Assembly: GCF_029087225.1 (NCBI RefSeq)
Contig: NZ_JARFJD010000012.1
Location: forward strand, 82,437 to 146,436
Source: Limnobacter olei
Lineage (GTDB): Bacteria > Pseudomonadota > Gammaproteobacteria > Burkholderiales > Burkholderiaceae_B
DNA: 64,000 bases
Direction of reading: 5' to 3'
The notes beneath the pieces are model-generated. The model saw nothing but the letters and a program-made list of their open reading frames with translations, was not told where the DNA came from and made no database searches. A program made the translations under genes and the position numbers. Position 1 is the first letter of the stretch, and each line of letters starts with the position of its first letter. Of this stretch, positions 63,991 through 64,000 are shown one piece after another.

Positions 63991-64000
63991 GGCAAGGTGG

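Overview
The window looks like a chromosomal segment of a betaproteobacterium of the order Burkholderiales. The inference rests on Burkholderiales-type small families (DUF465, DUF2863, DUF3460, DUF3185), on the gene order sdhCDAB-sdhE-gltA-odhAB-lpdA, and on a 2-methylcitrate cluster of the prpBC-acnD-prpF type. Base composition looks only moderately GC-rich by eye, which would suit a Limnobacter-like genus, but no species can be proven from the sequence alone. I see no insertion sequence, phage, CRISPR array or replication origin.

Layout. 1-5.2 kb: a helicase cut by the window edge (DinG/YoaA type), small conserved genes, tex and zapE. 5.2-18.3 kb: a large citric-acid-cycle block on the minus strand (sdhC-D-A-B, terminator, sdhE-gltA, terminator, odhA-odhB-lpdA, terminator), headed by a GntR regulator and by mdh on the plus strand. 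18.3-23.9 kb: a CitE-like lyase, an AsmA-like protein, rlmF, and several very small membrane or lipoprotein genes, two of them under 60 codons. 23.5-31.6 kb: propionate catabolism, with the sigma-54 activator prpR (arfB behind it) divergent from prpB-prpC-acnD-prpF. A GG-N10-GC promoter and four evenly spaced GTTTCA boxes lie between them. 31.6-36.7 kb: a strongly divergent PEP carboxylase homologue, an amidase, and an orphan receiver-like reading frame with no stop codon of its own. 36.7-46.7 kb: acnB, an AraC regulator divergent from a lipoprotein hydrolase, a sterol-desaturase-family protein, a DUF2863 protein and acnA. 46.7-49.5 kb: a ferric-iron type ABC permease and ATPase, divergent across a Fur-like site and without a binding protein.

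49.5-59.2 kb is the most unusual region. One closely packed minus-strand run encodes an ECF-type sigma factor, a soluble anti-sigma-like protein, and the ABC, HlyD and TolC parts of a type I secretion system. Behind it lie two acidic, Ser/Asp-rich proteins of unknown family without signal peptides, one carrying a 45-bp tandem repeat. A divergent LuxR-type regulator with a degenerate receiver is read the other way, and a 24-bp near-perfect palindrome lies between the two units. I propose an ECF/LuxR-controlled type I secretion locus with two candidate substrates.

59.2-64 kb is housekeeping: queC, a tRNA-Gly/Cys/Leu cluster with a strong promoter, metG, a DUF3460 gene and scpA.

Metabolically, the window holds three aconitase paralogues (acnA, acnB, acnD) and most of the cycle from citrate synthase to malate dehydrogenase. 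gltA and acnB end in the same UUCG-loop terminator, and related TCTTATAT elements precede gntR/mdh and acnB, which suggests shared control by the GntR protein.
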